Notes: generated from the sequence alone by a model not told the origin. Numbered from the stretch's first letter, positions 28,562 to 37,279 are shown. The stretch is 64,000 nucleotides of DNA from Bryobacterales bacterium KBS 96 (GCA_000381625.1 KB906767.1:1652629-1716628), one strand, 5' to 3'. Numbers and translations: made by a program.

Positions 28562-29205
28562 GAAGTCTCATCAAACCATTTGCGTGTTTGAGGCGCAATG
28601 GTCAGAGGCAGAAGATCCAACTGGCTTCGTAGCCGTTCGAGATCCGCAAACGTATCTACATCGAATAGACTTCTAATTGTTCCTACTCTCATGCCTCGCG
28701 CCTTTAGGCGCTGCGCTGTTCCTCGATAAGTTTCTTCGCTGCTCCAAGGTAGATCTGCAAGAACACCGGAAGGGCAATCGTGTACTCCCAACAGGTAAAA
28801 CCCCCCATCGTCCGATGGGCCGAGAACCGCGTCTTTTCTGTTAAGACATTCGATGGCTTCGTCCAGGTGACCCGCTGTAAGAAGAGGTGAGTCTGCGCCT
28901 AGCGCAATGGCGGCCGGCGCCGCCTGCAGCCCACACCGCAAGATGCCTTCAATTCGCCAGCCCAGATCGCCACATTGCTGCAACCAAACCCTTTCGCTCG
29001 GGACATCAAGAGGAAACGAGCCGGATTCCGCGGCAGCGAGCACCGGAAAAACTCCTGCCACATTATGCACAACAGACCACACGTCGCACAACATGGCGGA
29101 AGCCAATCGAGCAGCCTCAACCTGGCCGAGGAAACACGCGAGACGCGTTTTAACACGCCCGGGAATCGGAGGCTTAGCGAAAACACAGACAGGAATTCCG
29201 GTCAC
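28534..29205 (-). CDS. DUF2064/TIGR04282-type glycosyltransferase of arsenosugar clusters
   Basis: A 223-residue nucleotide-transferase-fold protein starting at a GTG. Marker motifs are CVFAKPPIPGRVKTRLA at the N-terminus, IALGADSPLL in the centre and VLGPSDDGGFYLLG, all characteristic of the DUF2064 (TIGR04282) family. The family is found with ArsS and the TIGR04283 glycosyltransferase, and its fold resembles the MobA/CofC nucleotidyltransferases. The 180 bp between this gene and arsS hold no gene. It overlaps the downstream glycosyltransferase gene by 28 bp, so the two products are probably made together. Confidence 0.85.
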   Translation of the reverse strand: MTGIPVCVFAKPPIPGRVKTRLACFLGQVEAARLASAMLCDVWSVVHNVAGVFPVLAAAESGSFPLDVPSERVWLQQCGDLGWRIEGILRCGLQAAPAAIALGADSPLLTAGHLDEAIECLNRKDAVLGPSDDGGFYLLGVHDCPSGVLADLPWSSEETYRGTAQRLKARGMRVGTIRSLFDVDTFADLERLRSQLDLLPLTIAPQTRKWFDETSWSASSFQR

Positions 29206-29385
29206 AAGTTCTCACAACTGGAAGCTTCTTACAAGCCCTTGTCTCAAGTTAACTAACGCATGCTGCCGATACTATCGAAGTAAACATTCCTGGGTATCAC
29301 TCGCGATAGAAATGGCAACTCCGCACCTCCGGCCGTGCCTCGCAAGAGGTCCGCTTCCGCGGCAACCGACGATTGCAATCCCAGT

Positions 29386-30354
29386 TCAGGTTGCTGCCGA
29401 GCTACGCAGTTGGCCACCACAGCTCGACCCCGCGCCGGCAGTACAACCGAAGCAGTGGTCGCCCAGTTGAATCGCCTTGCCCGCCGCCGGGCGGAACGAA
29501 TCCATGTCCCAGATAGAGAGGCGCCCGGGAGTGGGCAGTTCCAACATCTGATTGAAGTCGCAATCATAGAGTCGCCCATCCCAGGAGACGCTAATCAATC
29601 TGCGGCACATCACGTACTCCAACGTCGCCGGATTGAAGTTATCCTCTAGAAGGTTGCGGTACGACTCCTCTTTGCCGATACGCACCAGATAATCTGAAAA
29701 CCGGCGAATCGGCATGTTCGTGATGGTCAGCAAGCGGCCGAATTCGATTCCGAAGTCTTCTCGCAAGCGTCGCTTGTAGTCAAATTCCAACGCTTCCTGC
29801 GGAGGACAAAGCGTAGCGCCTACTGGATTAAACACGAGATCCAGACGCAGATCAGACCCCGCTTGGCCGTAGCCCAACCGATTCAAAAGTCGCAGTGCCT
29901 GGATGCTCCGATCGAAGACGCCGCGGCCGCGTTGCCTATCTACGTTTTCGGCCGTGTAACAGGGCAAGCTTGCAATAATGTGTACCCCTTGCGCACGGAG
30001 GAATTCCGCTAAATCCTCGAACCCAGGTTCCAGCAAGACTGTCAGATTGCAACGGTCGATAACTCGCTTCTGGAGAACGCGGCTGCCTTGCACGAGTGCA
30101 CGGAAATTCGGATTCAACTCCGGGGCTCCGCCTGTTATGTCCACGGTCTGCACTTCAGGTGTGCTTTGCAGCAGTTGAAGCACTCGCTTCGCAGTTTCCT
30201 GTGTCATGCTCTCAATCCGCTTCGGCCCCGCTTCCACGTGACAGTGATGACAAGCCTGATTGCAAATTTTGCCTACATTGACCTGCAGAGTTTCGATCGA
30301 GGCGCGGCGCAGACCGTCAAATCCGTGCTGCCGCAATGTAGAGGCAAAGGTCAT
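29386..30354 (-). CDS. arsS: Arsenosugar biosynthesis radical SAM protein
   Basis: A 322-residue radical SAM enzyme. The 4Fe-4S cluster motif CNQACHHCH (Cys31, Cys35, Cys38) is followed by DITGGAPELNPNFRALV. A C-terminal cysteine block CFGCTAGAGSSCGG completes the ArsS pattern. In cyanobacteria ArsS works with the methyltransferase ArsM to attach a 5'-deoxyadenosyl group to dimethylarsenite, the first step to oxo-arsenosugars. No arsM gene is visible in the window. Its ATG overlaps the stop of the upstream VKOR-like gene (ATGA), so they are co-translated. Confidence 0.92.
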   Translation of the reverse strand: MTFASTLRQHGFDGLRRASIETLQVNVGKICNQACHHCHVEAGPKRIESMTQETAKRVLQLLQSTPEVQTVDITGGAPELNPNFRALVQGSRVLQKRVIDRCNLTVLLEPGFEDLAEFLRAQGVHIIASLPCYTAENVDRQRGRGVFDRSIQALRLLNRLGYGQAGSDLRLDLVFNPVGATLCPPQEALEFDYKRRLREDFGIEFGRLLTITNMPIRRFSDYLVRIGKEESYRNLLEDNFNPATLEYVMCRRLISVSWDGRLYDCDFNQMLELPTPGRLSIWDMDSFRPAAGKAIQLGDHCFGCTAGAGSSCGGQLRSSAAT

Positions 30355-30917
30355 TTCGAGCGAAGAAATTTGATCGCTTTCAGAGCCTCAGGTAGGGTCA
30401 GCGCAAAAATGCCGAAATTCGCAATCGCGCCCCCAATGCAGTAAGCACACCACTTCTTTTCCTTTGTGGGCATTTGATAGAAGTACCAGCCTGCCGCTAT
30501 CGCCTCCGCGGCTGACTTTAGGCTGGCTGCGATTGGAACGTACGGAATAGTCTCAAATCGAGAGTCGCCGCCGAAACCAGCGAGGGGCAAGTTCGCGGCT
30601 AAACCTGCAATGCTGAGCGTTCCATCCGGAGTTCCTAGCCGATAAGCGGTGTCGGATGAATTGACCTTGTCCGAGTCAAAGCTGCCGGAAGGCGGATCGG
30701 GAAGATGCTTCACGATGCCGGTTTGCAACAGGCTTACGATCGCCATATTCGCCATTCCGAATAAAGACAGGCCCACAATTGTGCGCCTACGCCTCATGTC
30801 TGCGTTACTGGATCCCTGCAACTGATTGCGAAGTTCGGCCGGCTTCAACCCGGTACCCAGGGCCATGCTCTGCTCGCTCAAAGACGTTCTCCCTCTTCCC
30901 ACGATAGCCGGACACAA
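30351..30917 (-). CDS. Vitamin K epoxide reductase (VKOR)-like membrane protein
   Basis: A 188-residue protein with a hydrophobic stretch after an Arg-rich patch (RRRRTIVGLSLFGMANMAIVSLLQTG). A helix runs into WCAYCIGGAIANFGIFALTL, where the CxxC sits at the end of a membrane helix as in VKOR redox proteins, and an upstream segment (IPYVPIAASLKSAAEAIAAG) also fits. The first ~40 residues are polar, so translation may start at an internal Met (Met18 or Met41). VKOR-like proteins drive disulfide formation through quinones. Its position directly before arsS, with ATGA overlap, suggests a redox role in the arsenic pathway. That link is inference. Confidence 0.65.
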   Translation of the reverse strand: MCPAIVGRGRTSLSEQSMALGTGLKPAELRNQLQGSSNADMRRRRTIVGLSLFGMANMAIVSLLQTGIVKHLPDPPSGSFDSDKVNSSDTAYRLGTPDGTLSIAGLAANLPLAGFGGDSRFETIPYVPIAASLKSAAEAIAAGWYFYQMPTKEKKWCAYCIGGAIANFGIFALTLPEALKAIKFLRSK

Positions 30918-31289
30918 TTGACAGTGTTTGATGTAATTTCAACCTGCCAAAGAGGATGAGAATTCTCGGAGGGCACGCGCCATAGCCGGTCGCTATGCCG
31001 TCGGATTATGCGTCAGTCGGCAAACATCTTTGCCGATGTTATGCCCGGAACGCATCGATTTCGAAAACTAACATCGAGGAAGCAAGAGCCCACGGACACG
31101 ACCGAACTGTCTGGTAGTCTGCGAATTCAGAGTCTCTCATTGTCCATCGAAATCAGCAAAACCGATCGGCGTGTTCATGAGGAATAGCGCAATTGGTTGG
31201 TTTCGGCGACCATCACCCTGGAACAGATTGGCAAAGGCGATAACTCTTGAATTTTCGATATGTGGCCGCTTCTCATTAGCGAGCGAGTT
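30918..31289. other. Intergenic region upstream of the arsenosugar operon
   Basis: About 370 bp without a gene. It contains direct repeat copy B (31092-31179) and probably the promoter of the minus-strand arsenosugar operon. After the repeat a short frame opening with a degenerate RR-type leader can be read, but it shows no resemblance to a protein. No clear terminator for the WaaA-LpxK gene was found here. Confidence 0.5.
31092..31179 (+). repeat. Direct repeat, copy B (right side of the arsenosugar segment)
   Basis: Same orientation and about 87% identical by eye to 26637-26726, with one 2-nt gap near the left end and one near the right end. Like copy A it encodes a K-T-(N/D)-R-R leader-like start, but here the frame is broken by a one-base loss before the TTCATG. 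Together with copy A it brackets the sterol desaturase and arsenosugar genes. Confidence 0.85.
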
Positions 31290-33665
31290 CTAATATCGAA
31301 TTTTCGCGAATCGCGCCGAAAGCGCCGATTCAATCCAAGACAGCAGTTCTTCTTCATCGTCGACAGTATTTTCGATCTCGAGCCACGCGACATCCAGCGG
31401 CGCCAGCGACGACGCAAAATCGCGCGGGAAATTAATCCTGTCCTTCTCTGTCGTCACCAGCATTTCCGCTCCCGCCCGGAGCGCCTGAGAAGCGATGCGC
31501 CTCAGTTCCAACTGCTGATAAACATGGTGATCCGGAAAGCTCCAATGGAACACCACATTGAGCCCTATCCCATCCAAGGTGTTCCAAAACGCTTGTGGAT
31601 TGCCCAAAGCGCAGAAGGCGCCGACCTTCTTTGCCGGAAGATCATCGACAACTTGCCGTTTCGAGTAAAGCCGCCATTGCCGCGGCCGTGTTCGCACGCG
31701 GAAAATAGGCGCAACTTGATTGAACCGGCGCAACTCCTTCCGCAAGTGTTCGAACCGCGGATCGTGATCGGCACGCGACACAATCAACACGTCGGCCCGA
31801 CCCAGCGCCTCCACAGGTTCCCGTAAACGACCCAACGGAACCAGGAACCCGCGCCCGAATGGCATCAAGCCATCGATCATGACAATATCGATATCCCGGT
31901 GTAACCTGGCATGCTGGAACCCATCGTCGAGCACGAAAATATCTGCCGGAAAGTGCTCAAGCAGCAGCCGGCCGGTTTCCGCCCGATTTGCGCCGATGCC
32001 GATCGGGCAGATACCAGCACGTAAAAAGATCTGCGCCTCATCTCCCGTTAACGCGGGCGAGACGCCGGCGCCGGCGGGGATGATAATATTTTTCGCGGGC
32101 GTTGCCCGGCGATATCCGCGCGTCAGCACAGCCGGATGGTAGCCCCGCAGCCGCAGGCATCTCGTCAGGTAGTTGGTGAATGGCGTTTTCCCTGCCCCGC
32201 CCACCGTGATGCCTCCTATGCTGATCACCGGGACCGGCAGATGTTGCTGCCGCGCCAGATCCCGCCGCCGCTTCAGAAGACTCCCCGCTTCCCAGAGTCC
32301 CGCCAGCGGCGCCAGCACTAGCCGCGCGAGTATCCCGGGCGAAACCTTCATGCTGGCGGCCCAGTACATAGGCCACACTCTCTCCATCACGCGTTCAGCG
32401 GCGCCCTGCTGCTGGCCGATGATTTGCTGAGCGCGCCGGCCCATTGTTTCCGCAGTCGCGGTGTCGTGAAGTAGTTGGGAGATGGCGGGCGCCAGGTCAT
32501 CGCGGCTCTCCACCTGCATGAGCGCGCCGCCACCGGCAAAGTCGCGAGCGATTGCCTCGAAGTTCTCCATGTGCTTACCGGTGACAATCGGAACGCCGCA
32601 GGCGGCAGGCTCTAGAATGTTGTGGCCGCCGCGCGGGGCGATTGACCCGCCAACGAACACCACGTCGGCCATCGAGAATGCGCCGCTCAATTCCCCGATT
32701 GTGTCGAGCAGCAGCACGCCCGGAAGGCGCAGCGAAGGATGGAACTGGTTCTGAGTCGCGGTCCTCCGGACAAAGGAAATGCCGCGGTCGCGAAGCTTGC
32801 GCGCGACAGCCTCGAAGCGTGCGGGTTGCCGCGGCGCAAGAATCAGCAACAGTTCCGGGAATCCTTCCGACAGCTTTTGAAAGGCATCCAGCACGATATC
32901 GTCTTCATCGACATCGTGCTTGTAATGACGCGAATCGCCAGGGCCAACTGTGCTCGCCGCAATCCAGATTTGCCGTGCATCGAACGCCGGCAGAAATGCC
33001 GCCGGCACGGTGCTGGATGCATCGTATTTCAAGTTTCCAGCAGTGTGCAGCTTTGCGGGTGCAACGCCCAACTGATAGTACCGGTCGCGATCGGCGATAC
33101 TCTGTGGAAACACAGCATCGGCCAGCCGCAAAACCGGCGCGAAGAACCATTTCATCGCAGCGTATTGAGGCCAGGATTTACTAGAGATGCGCGCATTTAC
33201 TAAGATCAGGCAAGCACCGAAACGCTTACTTTCGGCATAGAGGCTCGGCCAAATTTCGGTTTCGAGAATCATTACCATGGACGGCTTGATCGCGTTCAAT
33301 GCTCGCCGGATGCAGGATGGATAATCGAGGGGGCAGAAGAAGACGCCATCCGCTAGTTCGCGAAGCCGCTTATCCGCCGCGCTTCGTCCTGCAAGGGTGG
33401 TGGTTGAAACGAAAATGGCCACGCGCGGGTCGCCGGCGCGGATTCGCTGGATCAGCGGCACTACCGTTGCAATCTCTCCGGCGGAAACGGCGTGCAACCA
33501 GATGGAACCCGGCGCCGTCCGTTTGAAGGATCTGGGAAGGAATCCCAGGCGTTCACCGAAATGACTCCAGTAGGCACAGCGGCTGAGAAGCCGCGTCGCG
33601 AAGTAGAGAATGACGAAAGGAAGCGAAACGAGCTGTACTACACGATAAGGAAAGAGAATGGGCAC
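31290..33665 (-). CDS. Fused Kdo transferase (WaaA) and lipid A 4'-kinase (LpxK)
   Basis: One uninterrupted frame holds two lipid A enzymes. The N-terminal half (about 430 residues) is 3-deoxy-D-manno-octulosonic acid transferase: WLHAVSAGE with its catalytic Glu, ILETEIWPSL, NARISSKS, and VGGSIAPRGGHNILEPAACG for CMP-Kdo binding. The C-terminal half (about 350 residues) is tetraacyldisaccharide 4'-kinase: GGITVGGAGKTPF (Walker A), LTRGYRR and FVLDDGFQHARLHRDI. Both act at the inner membrane in successive Raetz-pathway steps, in which LpxK makes lipid IVA and WaaA adds Kdo. The GTG at 33665 is preferred, with GGA about 5 bases upstream; the TTG at 33719 is less likely. This start overlaps the divergent gene at 33658 by 8 bp. 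Confidence 0.92.
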   Translation of the reverse strand: MPILFPYRVVQLVSLPFVILYFATRLLSRCAYWSHFGERLGFLPRSFKRTAPGSIWLHAVSAGEIATVVPLIQRIRAGDPRVAIFVSTTTLAGRSAADKRLRELADGVFFCPLDYPSCIRRALNAIKPSMVMILETEIWPSLYAESKRFGACLILVNARISSKSWPQYAAMKWFFAPVLRLADAVFPQSIADRDRYYQLGVAPAKLHTAGNLKYDASSTVPAAFLPAFDARQIWIAASTVGPGDSRHYKHDVDEDDIVLDAFQKLSEGFPELLLILAPRQPARFEAVARKLRDRGISFVRRTATQNQFHPSLRLPGVLLLDTIGELSGAFSMADVVFVGGSIAPRGGHNILEPAACGVPIVTGKHMENFEAIARDFAGGGALMQVESRDDLAPAISQLLHDTATAETMGRRAQQIIGQQQGAAERVMERVWPMYWAASMKVSPGILARLVLAPLAGLWEAGSLLKRRRDLARQQHLPVPVISIGGITVGGAGKTPFTNYLTRCLRLRGYHPAVLTRGYRRATPAKNIIIPAGAGVSPALTGDEAQIFLRAGICPIGIGANRAETGRLLLEHFPADIFVLDDGFQHARLHRDIDIVMIDGLMPFGRGFLVPLGRLREPVEALGRADVLIVSRADHDPRFEHLRKELRRFNQVAPIFRVRTRPRQWRLYSKRQVVDDLPAKKVGAFCALGNPQAFWNTLDGIGLNVVFHWSFPDHHVYQQLELRRIASQALRAGAEMLVTTEKDRINFPRDFASSLAPLDVAWLEIENTVDDEEELLSWIESALSARFAKIRY

Positions 33666-34242
33666 ACTTCCAAAGACAGGACTCGTGTTTATGAGTATAG
33701 CGTTGGCTTTCGCGGCCAAACCCGAGAAAGATTTCCATCCCGGACCTCCGGACCAATACCATCACCAGGCGAATAATGGGGTCACTATCGGCGCCCGGTA
33801 TTTCGATAATCTCGACGCCACGAAACCCATATTCGGCAAGAAAGCCGACCTGAACCGTTACGGCGTCCTGCCGGTTTTGCTGGTGATTCAGAACGACCGC
33901 AAGCAATCGTTGGATCTGCAAAATCTGGAAGTAAAACTGGAAGGCGCCGACTCACACAGCATCATTCCACTAACGGCGTCGGAAGTTCCCTTCATCGCCG
34001 TTCCGGTAAATCAACCCACGATCGGGCGGAAATCGCCACTGTCGCGCGGCCACAAGAATCCGCTCAACGTTCCGGAAATCGTTAGCCGCGCGTTTGCGGC
34101 CAGGATGCTGCCCGCCGGCGATAAGGCAAGCGGATTTTTCTATTTCCGCGCCGCCAGCGAACCCGGCATGCACCTCTACGTCAGCGGCATTTATGAGCGC
34201 CCTTCAGGCAAGGAACTGCTTTACTTCGAGATCCCACTCTGA
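33658..34242 (+). CDS. Secreted protein of unknown function
   Basis: A 194-residue protein with an N-terminal signal peptide (LPKTGLVFMSIALAFAAKP) and a good ribosome-binding site (AAGGAAAG, 33647-33654) before the ATG. Visible features are GARYFDNLDATKPIFGKKADLNRYGVLPVLLVIQND (in two parts, a hydrophobic strand within a beta-rich region) and FYFRAASEPGMHLYVSGIYE near the C-terminus. I do not recognise a family. It is the first gene of the plus-strand envelope cluster, only about 100 bp from the Trm112-like gene, and its 5' end overlaps the WaaA-LpxK start, which suggests shared promoter sequences. Confidence 0.7.
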   Translation: MGTLPKTGLVFMSIALAFAAKPEKDFHPGPPDQYHHQANNGVTIGARYFDNLDATKPIFGKKADLNRYGVLPVLLVIQNDRKQSLDLQNLEVKLEGADSHSIIPLTASEVPFIAVPVNQPTIGRKSPLSRGHKNPLNVPEIVSRAFAARMLPAGDKASGFFYFRAASEPGMHLYVSGIYERPSGKELLYFEIPL

Positions 34243-34344
34243 GCGAAGCGCCGCCAGCGCAACCGTTGTAGTATGATTGCGCCGCCGGAGTCCCGTGAAA
34301 GAAGCGGCGAAACGTTCCGCAACCTTGTTAAACTATAGAGTTGC

Positions 34345-34515
34345 ATGCCTATCTCCAAGGAACTGCTTGACATTCTGGTTTGCCCGGTCTGCAAGGAAAC
34401 CGTGGAACTCAAACCGGACGGAAGCGGCTTGAAATGCGTTAAATGCAAACGCGTCTACCCGGTTAGGGACGATATCCCGATTATGCTGGTGGACGAAGCA
34501 ACCGTGGAAGACTGA
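34345..34515 (+). CDS. Trm112 family (YcaR-like) small zinc-ribbon protein
   Basis: A 56-residue protein, too short for most automatic filters. It begins SKELLDILVCPVCKETVELK and continues with CVKCKRVYPVRDDIPIMLV, so it has two CxxC pairs and the conserved YPxxDxIPxML end of the Trm112/UPF0434 family. In Proteobacteria ycaR sits next to lpxK and kdsB, which matches the location here beside lpxK and LPS genes. Trm112 in other organisms activates methyltransferases; the bacterial role is not settled. The stop is 3 bp before the next start. Confidence 0.9.
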   Translation: MPISKELLDILVCPVCKETVELKPDGSGLKCVKCKRVYPVRDDIPIMLVDEATVED

Positions 34516-34518
34516 CCG

Positions 34519-35433
34519 ATGACGGTGCTTGATCAATTGCCTGAGGGCGCGCGCGTATGCGTTGTACGGCTGCGCTCGATGGGCGATTGTGTCCTGACAA
34601 CCCCAGGGCTTGCACTGCTGAAACAGGCCCGCCCGGATGTCGAGATCGCGGTCGTCGCTGAACCCCCGTTTGCGCCCGTGTTCGCGGGAAATCCCGCCAT
34701 TGCGAGGATTCTTCCCCCGTATTGGACGGCTGTACGCGCATGGCTTCCAACGCTTTGTGTTAATCTTCACGGAGGCACGCGCAGCCTTTGGCTGACGCTT
34801 ATGAGCGGGGCCAAGTGGCGGGCGGGCTTCATCCACCATAACTTCACATTCGCTTATAACATCAAGATCGGCCGCGCGCAGAACATCCTCGGAGTGCATC
34901 GCACCGTCCATACGGCGGAGCATCTGGCTTCGGCCTTCTTCGCGCTGGGAGTGCCGGTGACGGACATTCCACGGGCGCAATTACACGCCGGTGAATCGCC
35001 CATGGCCGGACGCTACGCGGTCCTGCATCCATTCGCGTCATCTCCCGAAAAGACGTGGCCCACCCAACGTTTTTGCGAACTGGCCCGCTATCTTAAGCTT
35101 TGGAATGTCGAACCCGTGTTCCTCGCGGGGCCCGGCGATGACGCCAGCCCGTTCTTCGAATACCGAGTTTTTCGTGAGCCGCTCGATCGCGTGAAGGCGC
35201 TCATCTCGAAGGCCACGCTGTTTGTAGGGAACGACAGTGGACCAGCGCACATGGCGGCAGCCTTCAGCGTGCCGAGCGTCGTTCTGTTCGGCCCGTCGAA
35301 GCCCGCCATCTGGGGGCCGTGGCAGACTGAATCGGAAATTATTGTCGCGCCCGATGGCCTCCAACACATTCCAGTCTCTCGCGCGATCGCTGCGCTTGAC
35401 CGGCTACGCAGTCTGGAAGAGGCGCACGCTTGA
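34519..35433 (+). CDS. Glycosyltransferase family 9, LPS heptosyltransferase type
   Basis: A 304-residue GT-B enzyme of family GT9, which transfers heptose or related sugars onto the inner core of lipopolysaccharide. It starts ...VCVVRLRSMGDCVLTTP, the usual N-terminal substrate loop (RxxxxGD). Near the end it has FVGNDSGPAHMAAAFSVPSVVLFGPSKP, the nucleotide-sugar site. The mid-region HPFASSPEKTWPTQRF also fits. Its stop overlaps the msbA start (TTGA), so translation is coupled. The genes before and after place it in envelope assembly; the exact sugar donor cannot be read from sequence. Confidence 0.92.
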   Translation: MTVLDQLPEGARVCVVRLRSMGDCVLTTPGLALLKQARPDVEIAVVAEPPFAPVFAGNPAIARILPPYWTAVRAWLPTLCVNLHGGTRSLWLTLMSGAKWRAGFIHHNFTFAYNIKIGRAQNILGVHRTVHTAEHLASAFFALGVPVTDIPRAQLHAGESPMAGRYAVLHPFASSPEKTWPTQRFCELARYLKLWNVEPVFLAGPGDDASPFFEYRVFREPLDRVKALISKATLFVGNDSGPAHMAAAFSVPSVVLFGPSKPAIWGPWQTESEIIVAPDGLQHIPVSRAIAALDRLRSLEEAHA

Positions 35434-37253
35434 AAGAGCTTTACCGCCTGTTGCGTTTTGCCCGGCCGTACACGCCGGCGCTGCTGGCGTCCATCATCCT
35501 GATGGCGATCGTCGGCGCATCCCAGGGCCTGCTCATCAAGATCATTCCGGTGATCTTCGATCGTGTTCTGCAACCCCACACCTCCGATGCGCCGGTGGTT
35601 TTGTTCTACTTCAAACCTCTGGATAAGCGGCTCCTGCTCAGTTCCATCGTGCCGCCCGGCGTGCATAACATCTGGACGATGGTCGCTTGTGGCATTCTGT
35701 TGTGTTTCATTGCGAAGGGTATTTGCGATTATCTCGGCAACTATCTCATCAACCTGGTCGGGTTGAGCGCCATTATGGACCTGCGCCAGGCGGTGTTCGA
35801 TCACGTGCTGCGGCAGGATGCGCACTTCTTCGAGAACCAGACCACGGGCCGCATCATGTCGTCCATCATGAACGATGCCGAAAAGATCCAGGAAGCTGTC
35901 TCGACCATGCTGGCCGACTGGCTGCGCCAGTTATTCACATTGATCGCGCTGCTGATCGCGATGATCTCGATCGACTGGCGCCTGTCGCTCATCAGCTTGG
36001 GAATTTTCCCCGTGGTGGCGGGTTTAACGGCCAAACTCGGCCGCCGCATCCGCCGGACTACGCGGTATGCGCAGGATCGCGCCGCCGATCTCAACCAGAT
36101 TTTGCAGGAGTCGATCACAGGGCACACCGTGGTAAAGAGCTTCGGCGCCGAGGACTTCGAATCCAACCGCTTTCGTCTAATCAATCGCAAGCTTCGTTCG
36201 GGCAATCTTCGATACATCGCGCAACAGGCGCTGGCATCGCCCCTTATCGAGCTCTTCGGCGCGATGACGATCGTTCTTCTGCTGACTTACGCGCGCATTC
36301 AGGTGAAAGCTGGCACCATGAGCGCCGGCAGTTTCACAACATTCGTAATCGCGCTGCTGATGGTCTATGAGCCGATCAAGCGGCTCACCGGCATTCACAA
36401 TATCTTTCAACAAGCTCTGGGCGCTTCCATACGCGTATTTGAGTATCTCGATTACCGTCAGGGAATCGTCGAGAAGCTCACGCCGGAACGATTGTCCAAA
36501 TTCGAGGAGGCGATCCGTTTCGAGAACGTCGGCTTCTCTTACCCGACGGCGCCGGATCGCGCGGTTCTGCACAACATCAACCTCGACGTTAACTATGGCG
36601 AGGTGGTCGCGATTGTCGGACCAAGCGGCGCGGGCAAATCCACGCTGGCGGCACTGGTGCCGCGCTTTTACGACGTGACCGCCGGAGCCGTCACACTGGA
36701 CGGAAAAGACGTTCGCGACCTGCGCCTATCTACCTTGCGCGACAAGATAAGCATCGTCGCCCAGGATACTTTCCTGTTTAACGATACGATCTTCAACAAC
36801 ATTGCCTACGGCCGCCCGTATGCCCGTGAAGAAGACGTCCTGAGCGCTGCGAAGACAGCTCTCGCCGATGAGTTTATCCTCACCCTCGACAAGGGCTACC
36901 AGACAGTCATCGGTGAGCGCGGATTGAAATTGAGCGGCGGCCAGCGGCAGCGAATCGCCATTGCCCGAGCACTCTTGAAGGATGCGCCCATCCTGATCCT
37001 CGACGAAGCAACGTCCCAGCTCGATACCGGTTCGGAGCGACTGGTGCAGATTGCGCTCGCCGCACTCATGCAGCACCGCACGGTAATTGTGATTGCCCAT
37101 CGCCTTTCGACTATCCGGCGCGCCGATAAAATTGTTGTGATCGATGCCGGGCGGATCGCGGAGGCCGGCACCCACGACGAGTTGATGGCTGCTCGCGGCA
37201 TCTATCAGCGGTTACACGAACTGCAACACGTCGACGCGGGAGCCGAAGCCTGA
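35430..37253 (+). CDS. msbA: Lipid A export ABC transporter, MsbA-like
   Basis: A 607-residue homodimeric exporter half: six membrane helices in residues 1-330, then a nucleotide-binding domain with Walker A (GPSGAGKST), a Q-loop (AQDTFLFNDT), signature LSGGQRQRIAIARAL, Walker B (ILILDEATS) and H-loop (VIVIAHRLST). The type I exporter domain plus LPS context (GT9, WaaA-LpxK) points to MsbA, which flips core-lipid A across the inner membrane. A generic multidrug exporter is the alternative. The start is a TTG overlapping the GT9 stop. Confidence 0.9.
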   Translation: MKELYRLLRFARPYTPALLASIILMAIVGASQGLLIKIIPVIFDRVLQPHTSDAPVVLFYFKPLDKRLLLSSIVPPGVHNIWTMVACGILLCFIAKGICDYLGNYLINLVGLSAIMDLRQAVFDHVLRQDAHFFENQTTGRIMSSIMNDAEKIQEAVSTMLADWLRQLFTLIALLIAMISIDWRLSLISLGIFPVVAGLTAKLGRRIRRTTRYAQDRAADLNQILQESITGHTVVKSFGAEDFESNRFRLINRKLRSGNLRYIAQQALASPLIELFGAMTIVLLLTYARIQVKAGTMSAGSFTTFVIALLMVYEPIKRLTGIHNIFQQALGASIRVFEYLDYRQGIVEKLTPERLSKFEEAIRFENVGFSYPTAPDRAVLHNINLDVNYGEVVAIVGPSGAGKSTLAALVPRFYDVTAGAVTLDGKDVRDLRLSTLRDKISIVAQDTFLFNDTIFNNIAYGRPYAREEDVLSAAKTALADEFILTLDKGYQTVIGERGLKLSGGQRQRIAIARALLKDAPILILDEATSQLDTGSERLVQIALAALMQHRTVIVIAHRLSTIRRADKIVVIDAGRIAEAGTHDELMAARGIYQRLHELQHVDAGAEA

Positions 37254-37279
37254 CAACTCTTCCCGGCTCTCACTCAAAG

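Noticed and set aside
33666-33719. TTG start at 33719 for WaaA-LpxK
   Set aside because: TTG without a supporting ribosome-binding site, and it would extend the overlap with the divergent gene to 62 bp.
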